Shown: positions 11,950-22,725, numbered from the stretch's first letter. The stretch is 64,000 bases of DNA from Plectrocnemia conspersa (GCA_009617715.1 VTFK01000008.1:3100001-3164000); one strand, 5' to 3'. Translations and numbers: made by a program. The notes: a model not told the origin generated them from the sequence alone.

Positions 11950-12360
11950 TGTGTTGGATTTTTAAACGTTTAGATACAGAATCACATGGTTAACTGTGCT
12001 CTTTTCGAAGCTCAAAGGTCAAAGGGCAGCTAGTCAGACATACCTCATTTCTTTAGGTTTTCTCCACCTTCGCTTTAACAATGCTTTCAGTTCAAATGAA
12101 GTATGATTTTTTTAATGAATATTATACTTAGACTTTTACACACTCATGGTTATTGCGACCAATAGACCTTAATATATATTAAATATTCTATAAATAATTT
12201 ACTCTGTAGTTTACCATGATAATATAGGGTTTGCGTGTCAAACACGTTTAGGAGGCTACTACGAATACACAAAAAGGTGAACGTTCAGATGCATACAATC
12301 GCATTTTAACTTGCTCTTTCCGAAGCGCAAATGTCGAAGGGCACCCAACCAGCCACACCC
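11950..12360. repeat. local direct duplication with a DR1 half-site pair
   Basis: The sequence TGCTCTTTTCGAAGCTCAAA with AGGGCA following (about 11996-12040) recurs in diverged form at about 12312-12350 (TTGCTCTTTCCGAAGCGCAA then AGGGCACCCAACCAGCCACA). The first copy contains AGGTCA-A-AGGGCA at 12016-12028, a DR1-type nuclear receptor element; the second copy has lost the first half-site. It is a local duplication about 310 bp apart. Confidence 0.45.
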
Positions 12361-12665
12361 CATCCCCTCGATTGCATAAAACGGAGTTCAAAAAATGGGA
12401 ACATGGCATGTCGTGGGCGGACATTATTTTTAATGCAGCTAAACACTTGGCAAGCGAAACGGCCAACGCAAGAGGCCAATGCCACCCCCGCCACCACCCG
12501 TTGGCTCTCGCCGGGTTCAATGTCGAGCAGGGTTGACCCACTCTCCGGACTTTTCGGGTTCGGCTGAAATTATTCGGTTGAAGTGCAGCGACCGAATTAA
12601 ACCGCGAGTAATCAGGAAGGAATTCGAGTATTTGTCCAGCGATTGGGTTATGATTGGTGTTTAAA
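12361..12665. promoter_or_regulatory. GC-rich island
   Basis: This is a G+C-rich block in AT-rich flanks, with CGGCCAACGCAAGAGGCCAA and CCACCCCCGCCACC runs and a CCGAATTAAACCG segment. Overlapping frames on both strands (up to 97 codons) have no recognisable product and share the same bases, so I treat them as by-products of base composition. It is a probable regulatory module. Confidence 0.35.
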
Positions 12666-13689
12666 GTAAGCGAATGCGCAATGCAGCTTAAGACGTAAGA
12701 TGACTCAAAACTTATCAGAACTCATTGTATTACATAAAAAATGTATCATAAAATCTTATTCACAACGTAAGGTTCCCATATTTGTCTAGATATGGAAATT
12801 AGACCCCTTGTCATTAACAGAAGATCAAAAGTTATAGGTCTTCCCACAAATCATATAAAGACTAAACAATTTATTTATTCTATGTGACTGTGTAATATTA
12901 TAAAATTTACATACTTTTAAATATTAGATAGTTAAAATTTATATTAATTGGTCGTAATTTATATTAACTGTCTAAAATTCAAATTGGACTAATCAGAATT
13001 TATATTAAATGGTAAGAATTATTTTCACAGATGGACAGAATAATTTTTTTCAGTCAGTGTTTATTACAGTTCATTAGTTTGTATTTTAACTTAAAGGTCA
13101 GTTTTATGTTGACAGATGGTTAGCATAATAATATATGGTCATTATCAAGGTGTTTTATGGCCAATTTGCTTGGTTGCTCTCGCGAGTAGTCAGATGTCAA
13201 TTCAACAAGCCAAGCGTGCTCTCCACTGCCGCTTTGTCGTTATTCCCGCTTGTATGGTCGCCTTGTATACCTTCGCGTCCTTCATACAATTAAATAGCTT
13301 CGTTGAGAGTTATTCATGGAGTGTTCAATGTTCTGACTAGCTCTCGCTCGCACCTTACCTTTATAAAAGTTTTGGTGCGAGCGATATATTTTGTAAGATA
13401 CTTCTAAAATAAATAATTTATTGCCTATTTATATCTATAAATGTTATGTTTTTTTAAATTTACATGATCCTCCTATATTTTTATTTTGACCGTATGCTAT
13501 TTTTATACTAACCTTTTGATATTGTTAAGTCGGGAAGTGCGGACGTTTTAGCCCTAAATTGCATTAAAAGAGGGCGCGATCGTGATTTTCGGAAAGGTTC
13601 CGGAACCCAAAATATTTAAAAAAAAAACAATAAAAAAAGTTTAGGGTTTTAATTTTAATTAAATTCTATTTGCCGCCCAAGAGGTTTAG
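12666..13689. other. non-coding stretch
   Basis: AT-rich except for a mild rise at 13130-13370, which contains a GGTGCGAGCG/CGCTCGCACC inverted pair (13338-13386: CTCGCTCGCACC … GGTGCGAGCG). Bases 13530-13610 hold another small GC-richer patch. No gene was seen. Confidence 0.5.
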
Positions 13690-13830
13690 ATTAGCTGAAA
13701 AAATGTCACCTTTATACATTACTTTAGTCAGTTATTCGTGTCGATTTGAAAATTGAACACAATCTATCGAAAAAATCCACAGCTGCACAATATGAACGGG
13801 GAAATATTAATATTTTGTGGAATTTTCCAC
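13690..13830. repeat. dispersed repeat shared with 7640-7810
   Basis: This is the second copy of the repeat defined by TTATTCGTRTYGATTT and CCACAGCTGCACAATAT. Downstream, TTTTGTGGAATTTTCCAC forms a short local palindrome near 13812. Confidence 0.45.
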
Positions 13831-14270
13831 AATTATTAAGGGTTTTATATTTATCATTTTGTTTGTCATTTATTAGTAGTTATGTCTATGGCTATGTTAA
13901 AAACTGTGTATTAAATAATCAGTCTGATTAAAAAATAGATGCAGTACAATATAGAATGTGCGAAAAACTACGACGATCGCATGCCATGCGAAGAGTGGTC
14001 TTATATAAACAATTTTATTTATTTAAAATTTAAATCCAAAAACGTTAATATTGAAATTGGGTGGTCCTACCTACCTTACAAAATTTCAGGATTTGTTGTA
14101 AGTGTCCCATCGTAGAATAAGCTTAGGACTTAGTTAATACTTTTTAAATGCATGTATTATTTTTGATTTAATTATAGTCACATGATGAAGATGCATTATC
14201 AAATATAATGAAATTATATGCTCTGGTAACCCTAGGTATAGTTGTCTAGTCATAGATCAATGTTTCCCAC
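13831..14270. other. AT-rich non-coding stretch
   Basis: No gene, shared repeat or splice pair was identified. Confidence 0.5.
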
Positions 14271-14665
14271 AGTTTTGCCATTTGACCCGATGTAGAACGA
14301 TTGCGCCGTGCGGCGGCGTGTTCACGTTTGTTTTGACGACCGTTTTGCAGTAGTTTTGCCTCGCGACGAGTCTTTACGATCGATGCGAAAATTCCTGGCC
14401 AAAGATGCATACATATTACGATTCATCGTAATTAATTGATTGGCCTATTAAACGCCAGGGTACAGTTTGCTCCGGCAAGTGCTGATCGCCCGAGAACCGC
14501 AGATCAATTATATAGAAGGAGCGTGTTTGCCACTGCTCAATTAAACATTCTAGTTCAATTTGAACAGTTGATTGTAAAAGTTTCGAGAATGCTTGAAGGA
14601 AATTGTTTTCGGCTGTTTGACTTAATGGTGACAGTTACTGATGATTTATTTGCTGAGGTTTAAAT
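14271..14665. promoter_or_regulatory. GC-richer island
   Basis: The block starts with GATTGCGCCGTGCGGCGGCG near 14299 and continues through AATTAATTGATTGG and GATCGCCCGAGAACCGCAGA. Homeodomain-type ATTA cores lie beside GC-rich motifs. A 75-codon frame on + has no recognisable product. It reads as an enhancer-like module. Confidence 0.3.
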
Positions 14666-14857
14666 ATATATAGTATACCTAGAACTAAATACATATTGTT
14701 TCTCTTTCTAGTTAAGTTTTACTATTGCGATCACGTTTTGTATAGGAAAATAATGTCATGTTGAAGGTACACATGGATTCTTTCGCGTCAACCAGTGCTT
14801 AACGGTGTTTAAATGCGATACAATACCGCCCTTTGAAATTCGATTTCAGCTCATTTC

Positions 14858-15240
14858 CTATTTGTTATTTTGTGTATAAAAATAGGTACTGTATGGACGT
14901 GACGGTATACCTACGTATGTACATCTTTTGATTAAGGCGGTGGTGATTGTGATACTATTCAACAACGTTCGATAGCCAGCTAAGTAGCACTTACCGGTCA
15001 CGTTCAGTAGCGGGGATACCTGCAGCGTTGCACAAGGACACGTTCTCGGTTCCCACAGAAGATTGACGCGCGCACCTCCTCCTACTTGCCACTTTATCAG
15101 AAACGCTTCAACAATAGCTTTCCAATTTATCATGCGGTGAAAGGTAGAAATTCTTCGGCGCTCAGATTGTGGCGAGATGAGCTGGTGAAGCTCTACAAAC
15201 TTTTGCGATGTTACTTGAAGGGTTCAGATTTTGATTAGAT
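14858..15240 (-). promoter_or_regulatory. GC-richer island with a minus-strand splice donor
   Basis: On the minus strand the motif GTGACCG|GTAAGTG gives a near-consensus 5' splice site with the exon ending at 14995. The sequence just upstream on that strand is GC-rich. A 91-codon minus frame spans it, but its product is not recognised. A non-coding first exon on the minus strand is possible; no TATA or clear initiator was found. The same 12 bases around the donor occur on + at 55689-55701. Confidence 0.25.
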
Positions 15241-15693
15241 TATTTATCTTAATATTGCATGCAGTATACGTATCAAAACTTGCTTCTCTCATCAAAATTA
15301 AGATAGTGGACTAAGTCATATTTTAAAAACATTTTTTTTACAATTAAATGATTAAAAACATTGAAATTAAATAACTAAAAAGGTCTAAAAATAATTTTTC
15401 TTTTCTTGTTTATTTTAAATTGAATGTTGACAATATACTATGCCATTTTTTTAAAACATATTTTTTAACCGCATATGCAAGTCAATTAAACATTAATTTA
15501 CAGTTAAATGTTACATAATGCAAAAGTTTGTTTGAAGCTGTTCGGCGAGCGCCGACTGGCACATCCTTCCAGCCGTACCGAATAGTTCCAGGATAGACGA
15601 CTAAAATCGGCTGCCACAGTTACTTAAAAAATATGCTTCTATGTAAAAACAATATAAAGCCATATCAAAGTAATCAACACATACACCGTCTGC
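15241..15693. other. AT-rich non-coding stretch
   Basis: AT-rich up to about 15535, then a patch with GGCGAGCGCCGACTGG that leads into the mariner remnant. No gene. Confidence 0.5.
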
Positions 15694-16179
15694 CCCAAAT
15701 CCGCGAGGACTAATTATATTAGTCATATCTCCGGTTCTAGTAGCGCTATCTCTTAGTTGTGGCATGTGTTTTGTATATTTAGGTTCTGATATTGACCGTC
15801 GATTATTTTTCCCCCAGGGCCCAAGCCCAGGGCAGTTGGTAGTTGCATGATACTGTACAATGCGAATATGGTACGCGAATTTTTGGCCAATACAGGCATC
15901 GTAGTACTCAGCCACCCTCCGTATTCACCTGATCTGGCTCCCTGACACTTCTGGCTATTCCCAAAAATTAAGTTGGCGTTAAAGGGAAAACGTTTTGAGA
16001 CCATTGATGACGTAGAAATGGGCTCGACAAAAAAAATTTCTACAAAAAATGTTTCTAAATTTTCTATAATCGTCTTTAGCGATGTAGCCAAAAGGGATGT
16101 ATTTTGAATAAGTAAATATAATATTGCAGAACAACAGAAGTCTTCCATATGTTTTTGGATCAGTCCTCGCGGATTTGGG
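15694..16179 (+). mobile_element. mariner remnant bounded by an 18-bp perfect inverted repeat
   Basis: CCCAAATCCGCGAGGACT at 15694-15711 and its exact reverse complement at 16162-16179 bracket a mariner transposase fragment (15847-16107). Known mariner ends are about 28 bp and normally flank a 1.3-kb element, so these inner repeats may not be true termini. They could instead come from a local inversion or from two opposed copies of a neighbouring SINE head, since 16162 onward continues into a SINE-like body. Confidence 0.45.
15847..16107 (+). pseudogene. mariner transposase C-terminal fragment, nonsense-mutated
   Basis: The frame reads VREFLANTGIVVLSHPPYSP and DLAP, then a stop and HFWLFPKIKLALKGKRFETI. 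This is the third-catalytic-residue region of mariner (DD34D) transposases, where the family has HPPYSPDLAPCDFFLFPKL. The Cys-Asp pair containing the last catalytic Asp has become stop-His here, so the enzyme cannot work. The frame then continues through a Lys-rich helix to a stop at 16105-16107. Most of the protein upstream is absent. Confidence 0.8.
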
Positions 16180-16430
16180 AGTCGATGACTGATAACCTGA
16201 AAAACTTTGGTTCGAATCCAATATATTTTTTTATATAATATATTATTTTGTATATTGAAAAAATACTATGTATTGGGGTTTTACCTGTTATATATGATGT
16301 GAATATGAAACCTAGTGTTTTTCAATTTTCATTATGTCTAGGAGATCAGAATTAGTGAATATAATTTATAAATAATTTGTAGCAAACATCGCAGATTGGA
16401 TTTTCATAGCTTTTCGTAATCTCAGAGCAA
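16162..16430 (+). repeat. tRNA-derived SINE-like element (plus strand)
   Basis: A Pol III box B (GGTTCGAATCC at about 16209-16219) follows a GACTGATAACC anticodon-loop-like stretch. The body at 16340-16410 (GATCAGAATTAGTGAATATA, then CATCGCAGATTGGATTTTC) aligns with 61770-61830 and with the reverse of 10560-10660. It is diverged and not a functional tRNA because no acceptor stem forms. Confidence 0.5.
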
Positions 16431-17744
16431 TATCATGAATATTAATTAAGCTCGAGCTAGGTGGTGCTGCAGCTTATAGAGAATATTACATATGTATGTA
16501 TAAACATGTTTAATTGATATTGCAAAGATGAGTAGATATGCAACGCATGAGTATGTTCCAGGGCAAAAACCGAATCTTGTAGAAATGTTTCATTATATAT
16601 ACATTTCTACAAACACCAGTTAAGCATATCGAAGTGCTTCTAAGATATTCTTACTGTGCTAAGCACAACTTTGTCAAACCTTAAAGCTGTTTTTTTCAAG
16701 AAAAAATCATCGTATCATCCGAAAATCTTTCAGTCTAGTTTCGTAAATAAATTTTACAAAATGCCATTTAATAATTTGTAACGCCAAACGATTTATCTGT
16801 CTCTAAAACGAAGTTTAATAATGAATCATGTACAATCATATAGCGTGTAAATTGAGATTTTTGTGGTTGGTAAGGGGCGGTGTAGGCAATCCGTTGATTT
16901 TCTCTGATTTTTAAATGTTTGCCGTAAGTATATTTTAAGAACTATTTTTTTGGTTCAGCGTTGTATTTACATATTTTATCTATTAAAATATATAATGAAT
17001 ATTGCATCTATCGCAAACTTTACTTATAAAAATAATGTTATTCCTTTTTTGAGATAACATTTCATCAATGTTATTTTATGTACTTCATTTACTTAAAAAT
17101 GTCCACATTGCTGTTGCCAAATACATATATAAATTCCCAAGTATACGATCTTAATTTGACAGAAAGGTAGTATATTTTCTTGGAATTTGCCTTTTAGCAT
17201 GTCATCACTTTTCAGATTAATCCCTATTACTTGAAGGTATAGTGAAAGTTTCTAAATTGTATAGTTAAAAATCTAAATATATTTTGCACTTGCATCAAGA
17301 TTTAAAAAACTATAAAAATTGTCAATTACTGTTAACATTCTTACATAAACCCTTTAATTATACAAAATATTAGATATTTCTCAAAATGCACGCGCCTTGT
17401 AAAACCTAGATTAAAAAAGGGAGTTGAGAGTTGAAAAAGTTTATGAATCACTAGGTGAAACTAAAATCATTTACTTTGTTATTAAATTGGCTATTGATGT
17501 TATTGACAATGTGCTCCATTTATCTAGTATCTGTTTTTATCGAAATGATAAATTAAAATAATGCTGCAACAATCATACATGACTTTATTAATTCACCAAC
17601 TGTGAATGGCTTTATTTTATCAGTTAATAAAGGTGCTACTTATGAACTGACTTAATTGCAACCTAATTATATTTTCGCGAAAAAAATGCGCTGTGTTAAA
17701 AAAATCGTAAGCTTTTCTGCAAGTTGTGAATATCGTGTCGAGTA
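16431..17744. other. AT-rich non-coding stretch
   Basis: About 1.3 kb with no gene, shared repeat or splice pair. Short AT-rich repeats only (e.g. ATTTCTACAA near 16582 and 16602). Confidence 0.5.
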
Positions 17745-17789
17745 TATGTTTATTGTGCGATGACATAATGTCATCGCACAATAAACATA
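17745..17789. repeat. 45-bp near-perfect palindrome
   Basis: Two 22-bp arms that are exact reverse complements are separated by one A at 17767. The left arm begins TATGTTTATTGTGCGATGAC. The structure would extrude as a cruciform or fold as a tight hairpin in RNA. No flanking target duplication was identified. Confidence 0.85.
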
Positions 17790-18273
17790 ATATCTTGTGT
17801 TTTAATTAGATAACGAAATAATTTACACTCCACTTTGATTTAAAAGCACGACCTTTGAAGTCCACTAGCATCTTCTAAGTAAAAAATAAAAACAAAATAC
17901 GGGGTACTGAAAACGCTGTCGAATTATAACTGCGTAACCTTACATCGAATACAAAGCAATAGGAGCACCACATACGGTCATATCTTGCAACTCCTTAGCT
18001 CGATGGATGGTCGTTTTGTTATAGCACTAGCTCATGGCCGGATTAAAATCGGCTGTGGGCCGTAGTTTTTTGATCCCTTCAATAACGCTGTCATTCAGCT
18101 TTAGCCGAAATCTTTACAAAGGAGTTGAAACAAATTTAACATTTTGTGCATATTTTGAAAGAAGTATATGTTTTAAAGTACATATATGTGCGTAGATTTT
18201 TTATTAACAAATAATGATATTCATGGATTTAAATAAATTTCAATTGATAGAATATAATCAAAAATATAAATGA
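17790..18273. other. non-coding stretch
   Basis: Bases 17930-18120 are less AT-rich and may be decayed sequence of the non-LTR element that lies just to the right on the minus strand. No frame supports this directly. Confidence 0.4.
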
Positions 18274-18480
18274 TCAACTGTTTATTTCATTAATAAATAG
18301 AAGATGTGGCAGTGGACCTAGATTCGATCCTTGTGGTACTACATGATACTACATAGTTTGAATCGTCCTTACGCTTGAGAAATGCTTTTGCAATATTTTT
18401 AGAGATTATCACTTGAAAGCTATAAAATTTCTTAAATATACGATCAATTAAAAGCCTATAAATAATATAGAATATATTTT
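18274..18480 (-). pseudogene. non-LTR reverse transcriptase fragment
   Basis: From 18342 leftward the minus strand encodes VVPQGSNLGPLPHLLFINEI, then NS and a stop at 18276-18274. VPQGSxLGPLLFLLFINDI is the highly conserved reverse transcriptase block 4 of Jockey/CR1-type LINEs, about 50 residues before the catalytic YxDD motif, which is not preserved here. The sequence to the right on the minus strand looks like the degenerate preceding block, with frameshifts. Confidence 0.7.
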
Positions 18481-18830
18481 TGTATATCTTCAGGATATGT
18501 TATTTTTCAAACCAAGTGGAATTCCTTTAGATTTGTGAGTTTTTAATATTATCTTTCAAATTACTTTGGACGGATGAAACCTGCTTGATATTAACTGCAT
18601 CTGTATAATTTTATTTGTACATAAATATGATTTTATAATTAAGTTTATGATATTAATGGCGCTATTTTGATTAGAGTAACTTCCTTCCTGTCGGGTCCGC
18701 TTCCCGTCCTTATCATATCTGCATTCTGAGCGCATATGCATAGGATTTACTGCCATAATGTGGCCCCACACGCTAATGATTTAATCAAGGCGATCTGGTT
18801 TTGTATGAGTTATGAATATACTTCCACCGG
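18481..18830. other. non-coding stretch
   Basis: No gene or shared repeat was found. Composition rises gradually toward the GC island that follows. Confidence 0.5.
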
Positions 18831-18965
18831 CCATTTGTGATGGACGAGCTCGGCTTTACTGTCTGACCTCTGTCAATCAAACCAGGGTTCGACGCTCTCG
18901 AAAGCGCTCGTTTCGAAAGCGTTGCATAACCCACCGGTCAGTTAAGTATTATTAGAGCTGTATAA
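18831..18965. promoter_or_regulatory. small GC-richer island upstream of the microexon
   Basis: It contains a direct repeat of TCGAAAGCG (18898 and 18914), a CTGACCTCTGTCAATCAAAC segment and CCGGTCAG. It sits about 100 bases upstream of a candidate exon and may be an intronic splicing or enhancer element. Confidence 0.3.
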
Positions 18966-19042
18966 ACACACATATAACTTTGGCAATATATCATTGATTG
19001 TGTTGACTTTCGTTTTTAACGCTGTCTTTCTTTTGGTTTCAG

Positions 19043-19081
19043 GTCGGCTGTTGCTCGTCTTTCACAAAACTCAACACGAAG
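19043..19081 (+). other. candidate 39-nt microexon
   Basis: A long pyrimidine tract, GTCTTTCTTTTGGTTTCAG, ends at 19042 with AG. The next 39 bases run to AAG at 19081, followed by GTGAGAAC, a good 5' splice site. Branch-point-like TTGAC and TTTAAC sequences lie 20-50 bases upstream. Thirty-nine is a multiple of three and all three frames are open. Frame 1 would add VGCCSSFTKLNTK; frame 3 would add RLLLVFHKTQHE. I recognise neither peptide, and it could also be a 5' UTR exon. Splice sites this strong on both sides are rare in the window. Confidence 0.45.
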
Positions 19082-19604
19082 GTGAGAACTATATTTTTTT
19101 ATTATTATTATGTTATGTAATACTGCCATGATATCATACCATGACATCGTACATTATGGCTGTTGGGTCTTATAATCTCTTTGGAAAAGTTCTGAATGAC
19201 CTGACCGGCCAACTGCGTAAAGTAAGTCAGTGGGTTAGGTCGCTTGGAAGCGGGCATGCTTGTCCCATTTATGGAATTCTCCGACCTGTATTGAATGAAC
19301 GTTCAGTATCACAGATGCTGCGCATTCCAACTCAAATATCACTAGATTTTATTCCTATTTGACGGCTTATCGTATAAAATGCAACATTATAACCATATTT
19401 AGCTTATTGCCGCATTATATAAAATTCTGCAAGATTGCTGTATTTGTATTCCACTTCATAGAACATATCAATCAACCCCTCTTCAGCTCATTCTGATCAT
19501 ATTTTAAGGATTTCAAGATTCGTGTTCTTATTTAATTTAAATTTTGGTCCCAATTTAAGTCGAAAATGAAAACATATTTGTGCGTATTGTCGTTATATGA
19601 GAAA
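19082..19604. other. non-coding stretch
   Basis: Intron-like sequence downstream of the candidate microexon. No gene or repeat was identified. Confidence 0.45.
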
Positions 19605-19640
19605 AAGAACCTCATTTGAACATTCTCAAATGAGGTTCTT
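19605..19640. repeat. perfect hairpin, 15-bp arms
   Basis: AAGAACCTCATTTGA and TCAAATGAGGTTCTT are exact reverse complements around a 6-base loop. The hairpin is too short for a canonical microRNA precursor. Confidence 0.8.
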
Positions 19641-19924
19641 AAGTTAAATGGAATTTGAATGTATAAAAATGTGTTTGCAAACATTCTGGTAATAATTTAG
19701 ATTTTAGTATGCATGAAAAGCACTTATTCGATATCTTAATCTGAGATACTATGTACTACGAACCTCGCGAATAACTTTTTTAATCCGCAAATTATCATTT
19801 TTATGTATGATAATTTGCGATTCGCACACTTTTAAATTTGCTCCACTAGTGGAAAGGCCGAGAAATTATCTTTGTTTTTCTTCGTTATTTTATTATACCA
19901 TAACATGAATGTATTTCTGTGCCC

Positions 19925-20165
19925 CCGTAGTCCGTGGTGTTTGCGAGGAAATTCGATTATCGCACGACGGGTAGCCCGGCGAATGTAAAAGTGGGGCGCG
20001 CGGCCCCTCCCGATTCGAAAGTGACAGTGGAACGGGGTCACCTTAACCCCACCCACCGCCCCCTTCTTAACTCCCTCCTATCAGAGCTGTTCTTATCGAC
20101 TCTACTGGTTGTGTTGACCTCTGTCTGATTCTGTGCTATCGGTCACGGCTCCGCTGTATGCCAAT
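19925..20165. promoter_or_regulatory. GC-rich island
   Basis: It includes GTGGGGCGCGCGGCCCCTCC, an interrupted palindrome GGGG-TCACCTTA-ACCCC at about 20034-20050, and CACCCACCGCCCCC (Sp/KLF-like). Overlapping short frames on both strands have no recognisable product. Confidence 0.35.
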
Positions 20166-20399
20166 GCACTGGAAAAAACAACAAAAACAGTCGAGATTTT
20201 ATTGCTGGCCTAATGGCAGATAGTCTTTTGACCCACATTGTGTTTTTCAACATTTATTACGGTCCAATATCTCGGCGTATCCGTTTGGCGTATTGACAGC
20301 AAAACAAATCTCGAGTTTTAAGAATTCGTCAAAGTTTCTAAAGGAAGAATGACGCAATCCTTTGCGTGACAATGCATGTTAAAAAGTATATCCAAAATT

Positions 20400-20560
20400 T
20401 TGTATCTGTATATACAAAATTTCGATTCCGTTTAATTGGACCACTGTTTTATCGGGACAGCCGGTTATTTGGGACAAATTTCAAGGAACAGAAACCAAAT
20501 ATATATATATATGTACATATATGATATATAAAAATCATTTCGTTTAGTTAGGACAGTAAA
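20400..20560. repeat. possible pogo-like MITE fragment
   Basis: The phrases TTCCGTTTAATTGGACCACT, TTATCGGGACAGCCGGTTAT, GGACAAATTTC and TCGTTTAGTTAGGACAG resemble terminal segments of Tigger-like elements that carry CAGTG…CTCGTTTAA…GGGAC motifs. An (AT)n run interrupts it. The ends were not resolved. Confidence 0.3.
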
Positions 20561-20739
20561 TTTAAATAATATAGAGATTTTATAAGCTCCAATTGTTAAC
20601 TCTATGTATCACCAGATTACAGCGATATTTTATGCAAGTAGGCAATGACAATAGCCCTGAATACATTCGCACTGAATACCCGTGCTGATTTTGTTCAATT
20701 TCAAATCTACAAAAACATATGGTGGGGCAGGTGGGGAAT

Positions 20740-21710
20740 TTTCCTCCCCTTGAATTGAATAGATGTTATTTAATACTATGAATTTTAATAAAATTGAAAT
20801 ATTAAAATAGCTAAAAATCTTTAAAAAACAGTATTGAACCTATCCCGAAAATATTTTTTTAAATATGTCATTTCAGTGAACACATTTTCACTGGTAGAAA
20901 TATATTTTTACCAGTGAAAATATAATTTATTTAGCAAGTGTTAAAAAAATCATTATTTATTTACATGCGATGTAAAGTTATATTTTCACTAGTGTAGTCC
21001 AAATACATTTTCCCCTGTTGATATGTTAGCTAAAATATAATTTAACGGATATAATAATATAATATGTCTATGAAATTTAATTTGACAGTTGCAAAACGTC
21101 CATTTCTTGTTCAAACCCATACAAAAACAAATTATTGTTTGAAGTCCAAAATACAAACTAAGCCAACTCATCTCTCATGACATATTTGATATTATACTAT
21201 GTTTTAAAAATAAGATAGCCATCCTTACCGATGATAATAATACGAACTTCTTATATAAGTGTTGGTCAAAATATATTCAAACCGAATTTTGGTCAATAGG
21301 AGGGCGCCAAAACAATTATCACTTTGCTTTAGTTGTGCTTTATTCGATTCTCACTTATTGTAATCGTAATATTATTATAAAAAGCCTGAATATGAACGTT
21401 AAATAACCAAGCGCTTCCGCTGCGACGGCACAGTTTTGCTGCTTTTGACGTGGATTTTTGCGCTCTTATATTGGTCAAAATTTGGTTTAGTTCGATTATC
21501 ATTTATTATAAGTCGTAATATTGTTGAAAAAATATTATTAAGCACGCTAGATAACCGAGCGTTACTACTGCGACGACACGATTTTATTGCTTTTGACGTA
21601 GATTCTAATCAAGCACCCTTTGAATTTGGTCAGAAAAATGCATGTCATTTAATGAAATATTATAAATTTTAATGAAATAGAAATATCAACAAAAAACGAT
21701 CACTGATTTT
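20740..21710. repeat. unclassified dispersed repeat family R1, copy 2, with a tandem 148-bp dimer
   Basis: This copy is collinear with copy 1 up to about 21330. Its right part contains a diverged tandem duplication with a period of about 148 bp: TTCGATTCTCACTTATTGTA (21343) pairs with TTCGATTATCATTTATTATA (21491), and GCTTTTGACGT recurs at 21441 and 21589. A 12-bp-arm inverted repeat lies at 20885-20920. The same dimer arrangement is seen at 36946-37143, so the duplication belongs to the family. Confidence 0.6.
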
Positions 21711-21939
21711 CCAACTTTTGCCCCCCCCCCTGAACTGAAATAACATTCATGAACACAAGACAGGCTGCAATTGACGAATTCTTGCTGTATTATGTACATT
21801 ATTTTCATGTCTATTTTTTTGCCAATTATTATTTTTTTTTCTTATTCATATGTATATATTGTTTTTCTTCAATACAATATTTTTTTAATAATTTAATAAA
21901 ATTAAAAAATTCATATTATATTTCATGAATTTTTATATT

Positions 21940-22060
21940 AAGGTCCATGTGGGATTTAAACCCAGATCTTTTAGGTGAATAGCCAGAAATTTATGGTTGT
22001 GCTGATTATTAAAAAAAACTCGATCTTTCACTTCTATAAAAAATAAATCCAATTCTCATC
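21940..22060 (-). repeat. SINE-like head (minus strand)
   Basis: On the minus strand the phrase CACCTAAAAGATCTGGGTTT, then AAATCCCACATGGACCTTA, matches the heads at 61684-61735 and in the reverse of 10687-10740. Only the tRNA-like head is recognisable; the body is AT-rich and diverged. Confidence 0.4.
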
Positions 22061-22725
22061 TTGGTTGATTATTTGTATTTTATTATTATTATTACTATTC
22101 TAATACATATTGAGAAATTTAGAATTTTTTAATTTATTTTGAATACTATATTAATTATTTATAACCTATTTACCTTTTAATAATTTTAATATTCTGCCTT
22201 ATTTATGAATAAAAATTGTCAAAATTGTATACTGAAAACAATTAAATATTTTCCAATAAAAATCACTATTCTTTGAGGTTACATTTTTAGATGGGCAAGA
22301 TTAACTAATTGAAATTTTGAACAACAATTTTTTAACATCTATCTATCTTTATAATATTCGGAAAATACTCAGAAATAAATATAGCCCAAACCTATAATAT
22401 AAATAGAAGTGGGCAAACCAGAATATACAAAAACATTTATCTATTCAATTTAATTTTTTGTTTTTGTAAGTGATTTAAAAAATATAAATAAAAAAGTAAG
22501 GTGCAAAAATAGCTATTTTACCCTTCTTTTATTTATAGCTATTGGTAGGGTAGGTAGAAAAGGGTAAAAATAGCTAATATACATATCAATGACTGAAAAT
22601 GGTGTACAAAATAACAATATACTTGTATGATTTGATGCAAAATTTAAAAAATATGCTATATATTGTTTTAAATCATTTAAATTAATAAATATCTTAAAAC
22701 TAACTTCTAATTTTAAGAAGTGGGC
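22061..22725. other. very AT-rich non-coding stretch
   Basis: No gene. An imperfect hairpin AGCTATTTTACCCTTCTTTT … AAAAGGGTAAAAATAGCT occupies 22511-22576. It may be internal sequence of the hAT-like element whose end follows. Confidence 0.45.

Noticed and set aside
12248..12664. Cluster of overlapping frames on both strands
   Set aside because: Four frames share the same GC-rich bases; none has a recognisable product.
16184..16225. tRNA gene at the GGTTCGAATCC box
   Set aside because: Anticodon and acceptor stems do not form, and the downstream body is repeated elsewhere, as in a SINE.
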